This document shows, in pieces, positions 21,603 through 22,735 of a stretch of DNA of 22,735 nt (the stretch's first letter is position 1; each line of letters starts with the position of its first letter). The DNA lies in NCBI GenBank assembly GCA_025454075.1, contig JALOPD010000094.1, positions 1-22,735 on the forward strand, read 5' to 3'. The DNA comes from Desulfobacterales bacterium. Its GTDB lineage: Bacteria; Desulfobacterota; Desulfobacteria; Desulfobacterales; UBA2174_A. The position numbers and the translations under genes are program-made. The notes beneath the pieces are model-generated. The model was not told the origin of the DNA and ran no database searches. It saw only the letters and a list, made by a program, of their open reading frames with translations.

Positions 21603-22367
21603 TTAAGATAGACTTCTTATCTCCGAAAGGAGCTCAGGGAGCATCGTCCCTGCCTTCCCCTCGAGGAAATGATCCGAGCCGGCAACGGCCCGCTCGATGT
21701 TGACTTCGACCAGCGCGGCGCCGTGCTCTTTGGCCACGTATGGCAGGGAGGCCGCCGGCTGTACCACGGCCGAGGTGCCGATCACCAGCATGACTCGGCA
21801 GGCGCTGGACTCCCGCCAGGCGGTTTCCAAGGCCCGGGGCGGCAAGGACTCGCCGAAGAGCACGGTGTTGGGTTTGAGCAAACCGCCGCACTCACAAAGG
21901 GGCGGCATGCCCGCGGGGATGCTCGGGGCACGATACTCCCTGCCGCAGCGCACGCAGAAAATCTCCCTCAGGCTGCCGTGGATCTCGGTCACGCTGCGGC
22001 TGCCGGCCTTGCGGTGCAGGCCGTCGATGTTTTGGGTGATCACGTGCTTCAAGAGCCCCATCTTTTCCAGCTCGGCCAAAGCGGTGTGGCCCGCATTGGG
22101 CTGGTAGGCGTCGTAATTTCGGATAAAATCCCCCCGGATGCTCCAGTACCGGGTAGGGTCTTTGCGGAACATCTCGATCGAGGCGTACACCGTCGGGTCG
22201 AACTTCTCCCAGAGCCCGCCCCTGGACCGGAAGGTCGGGATCCCGCTCTCGGCCGATATGCCGGCCCCCGTGAGGGCCACACAGGGCTGCTGGCGAATGA
22301 TCAGGTCGGCGATCTCTGCGAAGGCGGATTCCATTCGGTTTTGATCACTGCGCGGCTTAACCCTCAT
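21603..22367 (-). CDS. cobB: Sir2-family NAD-dependent protein deacylase
   Basis: A sirtuin removes acyl groups from lysine using NAD+. From ATG 22367 the protein has 254 residues; ATG 22334 is a second candidate. Motifs are LTGAGISAESGIPTFRSRGG (about 32-51), HVITQNIDGLHRKAG (108-122), catalytic His130 in EIHGSL, and VLFGESLP (168-175). The zinc site is C138-x2-C141 and C158-x-C160 (CVRC ... CEC), a CxxC/CxC form seen in some prokaryotic sirtuins. The subclass cannot be fixed by eye. The frame is open upstream into the DJ-1 gene, but that part is not sirtuin-like. AAGGGG lies 12 bases before the ATG, inside a perfect hairpin that fills the gap to the DJ-1 stop. Confidence 0.92.
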   Translation of the reverse strand: MRVKPRSDQNRMESAFAEIADLIIRQQPCVALTGAGISAESGIPTFRSRGGLWEKFDPTVYASIEMFRKDPTRYWSIRGDFIRNYDAYQPNAGHTALAELEKMGLLKHVITQNIDGLHRKAGSRSVTEIHGSLREIFCVRCGREYRAPSIPAGMPPLCECGGLLKPNTVLFGESLPPRALETAWRESSACRVMLVIGTSAVVQPAASLPYVAKEHGAALVEVNIERAVAGSDHFLEGKAGTMLPELLSEIRSLS

Positions 22368-22370
22368 CAA

Positions 22371-22411
22371 TAATTTTTTCCCCTTGCCGCGCGGGCAAGG
22401 GGAAAAAATTA
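22371..22411 (-). promoter_or_regulatory. Perfect 18-bp hairpin sequestering the sirtuin ribosome-binding site
   Basis: The arms 22371-22388 and 22394-22411 are exact inverted repeats around a GCGCG loop. Read on the minus strand, the 5' arm starts one base after the DJ-1 stop codon and the 3' arm holds AAGGGG, the sirtuin's Shine-Dalgarno. The A/T ends are the wrong way round for a terminator (U6 on the 5' arm, A6 on the 3' arm). Translational coupling or a switch is the better reading. Confidence 0.6.
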
Positions 22412-22735
22412 TCACAGCGTTATTTTGGTCCCGAGCGCTTGCAGGAAAAGGGCGATCCACTGGGGGTGCGCCGGCCAGGCGGGCGCGGTCACCAGGTTGC
22501 CGTCCCGGAAGGCCTGGTCCACGGCGATGTCCATGTACTCGCCGCCCGAGCCCCTGACATCGGGGCCGACCGCCGGGTAGGCTGAGCATTTTTTCCCTTT
22601 TAGGACTCCGGCCGCCGCCAGCACCTGGGCGCCGTGGCAGATGCTGGCGATGGGCTTGCCGGCCCCTGCAAAATGCTTGACGATCTCGATGACCTTGGGG
22701 TTCAGGCGGATGTATTCCGGGGCCCGGCCGCCCGG
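22412..22735 (-). CDS. DJ-1/PfpI-family protein, C-terminal part (cut by window edge)
   Basis: The frame is open from the window edge (22735) to TGA at 22414-22412, giving the last 107 of an expected roughly 170-200 residues. It starts GGRAPEYIRLNPKVIEIVKHF, then carries the nucleophile elbow PIASICHGAQVLAAAGVLKG with the family's reactive cysteine, and later GEYMDIAVDQAFRDGNLVTA. Members include glyoxalase/deglycase-like hydrolases and amidotransferase relatives; the exact reaction cannot be read from the fragment. The sirtuin gene follows 44 bases downstream on the same strand and may be co-transcribed. Confidence 0.9.
   Translation of the reverse strand, partial: PGGRAPEYIRLNPKVIEIVKHFAGAGKPIASICHGAQVLAAAGVLKGKKCSAYPAVGPDVRGSGGEYMDIAVDQAFRDGNLVTAPAWPAHPQWIALFLQALGTKITL

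Noticed and set aside
22371..22411. Hairpin as rho-independent terminator of the DJ-1 gene
   Set aside because: On either strand the 3' arm ends in A6, with no U tract after it; the T run lies on the 5' arm.

Overview
The window is a GC-rich bacterial chromosome segment with 20 well-supported protein-coding genes, two of them cut or damaged (an Hsp20 tail at the left edge, a DJ-1/PfpI fragment at the right edge). No rRNA, tRNA, CRISPR array, phage or IS element was seen. Several traits together suggest a Desulfobacterota (deltaproteobacterial) anaerobe: an in-frame UGA at the active site of a peroxiredoxin (selenocysteine), a LarA-type racemase, an MglA GTPase, an amino-acid catabolic operon and an enoyl-CoA hydratase-family protein. 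This is inference from gene content; no marker gene is present.

Layout. 1-5 kb holds housekeeping and envelope genes: Hsp20 tail, MtgA transglycosylase (-), SppA signal peptide peptidase (+) with a small winged-helix-like protein behind it, FlgM anti-sigma-28 (-), RecX (+) and a small PilZ protein (-). 5.3-8 kb has an FAD oxidoreductase with a four-cysteine motif and a 3' frameshift, convergent with a multi-spanning permease. 8.1-12.3 kb has a YpfJ-type zinc peptidase (-), a lytic transglycosylase (+), a membrane M23 peptidase (-) and a cyclic-nucleotide-domain/PilZ regulator (-). 12.5-15.7 kb has LarA (-), a nucleoside-recognition (Gate) membrane protein (+) and the selenocysteine peroxiredoxin (+). 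15.7-19.9 kb is a catabolic locus: a divergent Lrp/AsnC regulator, a CoA-acylating semialdehyde dehydrogenase (MmsA), a small four-cysteine ferritin-like protein and a class III omega-aminotransferase. 20-22.7 kb has MglA (+), a crotonase-family isomerase (-), a sirtuin (-) and the DJ-1/PfpI fragment (-).

Three things stand out. First, the peroxiredoxin reads through UGA exactly where the peroxidatic Cys should be, with a SECIS-like hairpin just behind, so ordinary gene calling would lose its first 45 codons. Second, two sigma-28 (FliA) promoter matches can be read by eye: one, consensus in its -10 octamer and spacing, before flgM together with a sigma-70 promoter, and one before the cNMP/PilZ regulator. 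They suggest a small flagellar/c-di-GMP regulon scattered outside a flagellar cluster. Third, the Lrp-MmsA-ferritin-like-aminotransferase locus looks like a beta-alanine (or related omega-amino acid) degradation unit with an unexplained cysteine protein in the middle. The sirtuin ribosome-binding site also lies inside a perfect 18-bp hairpin that fills the gap behind the DJ-1 stop codon.
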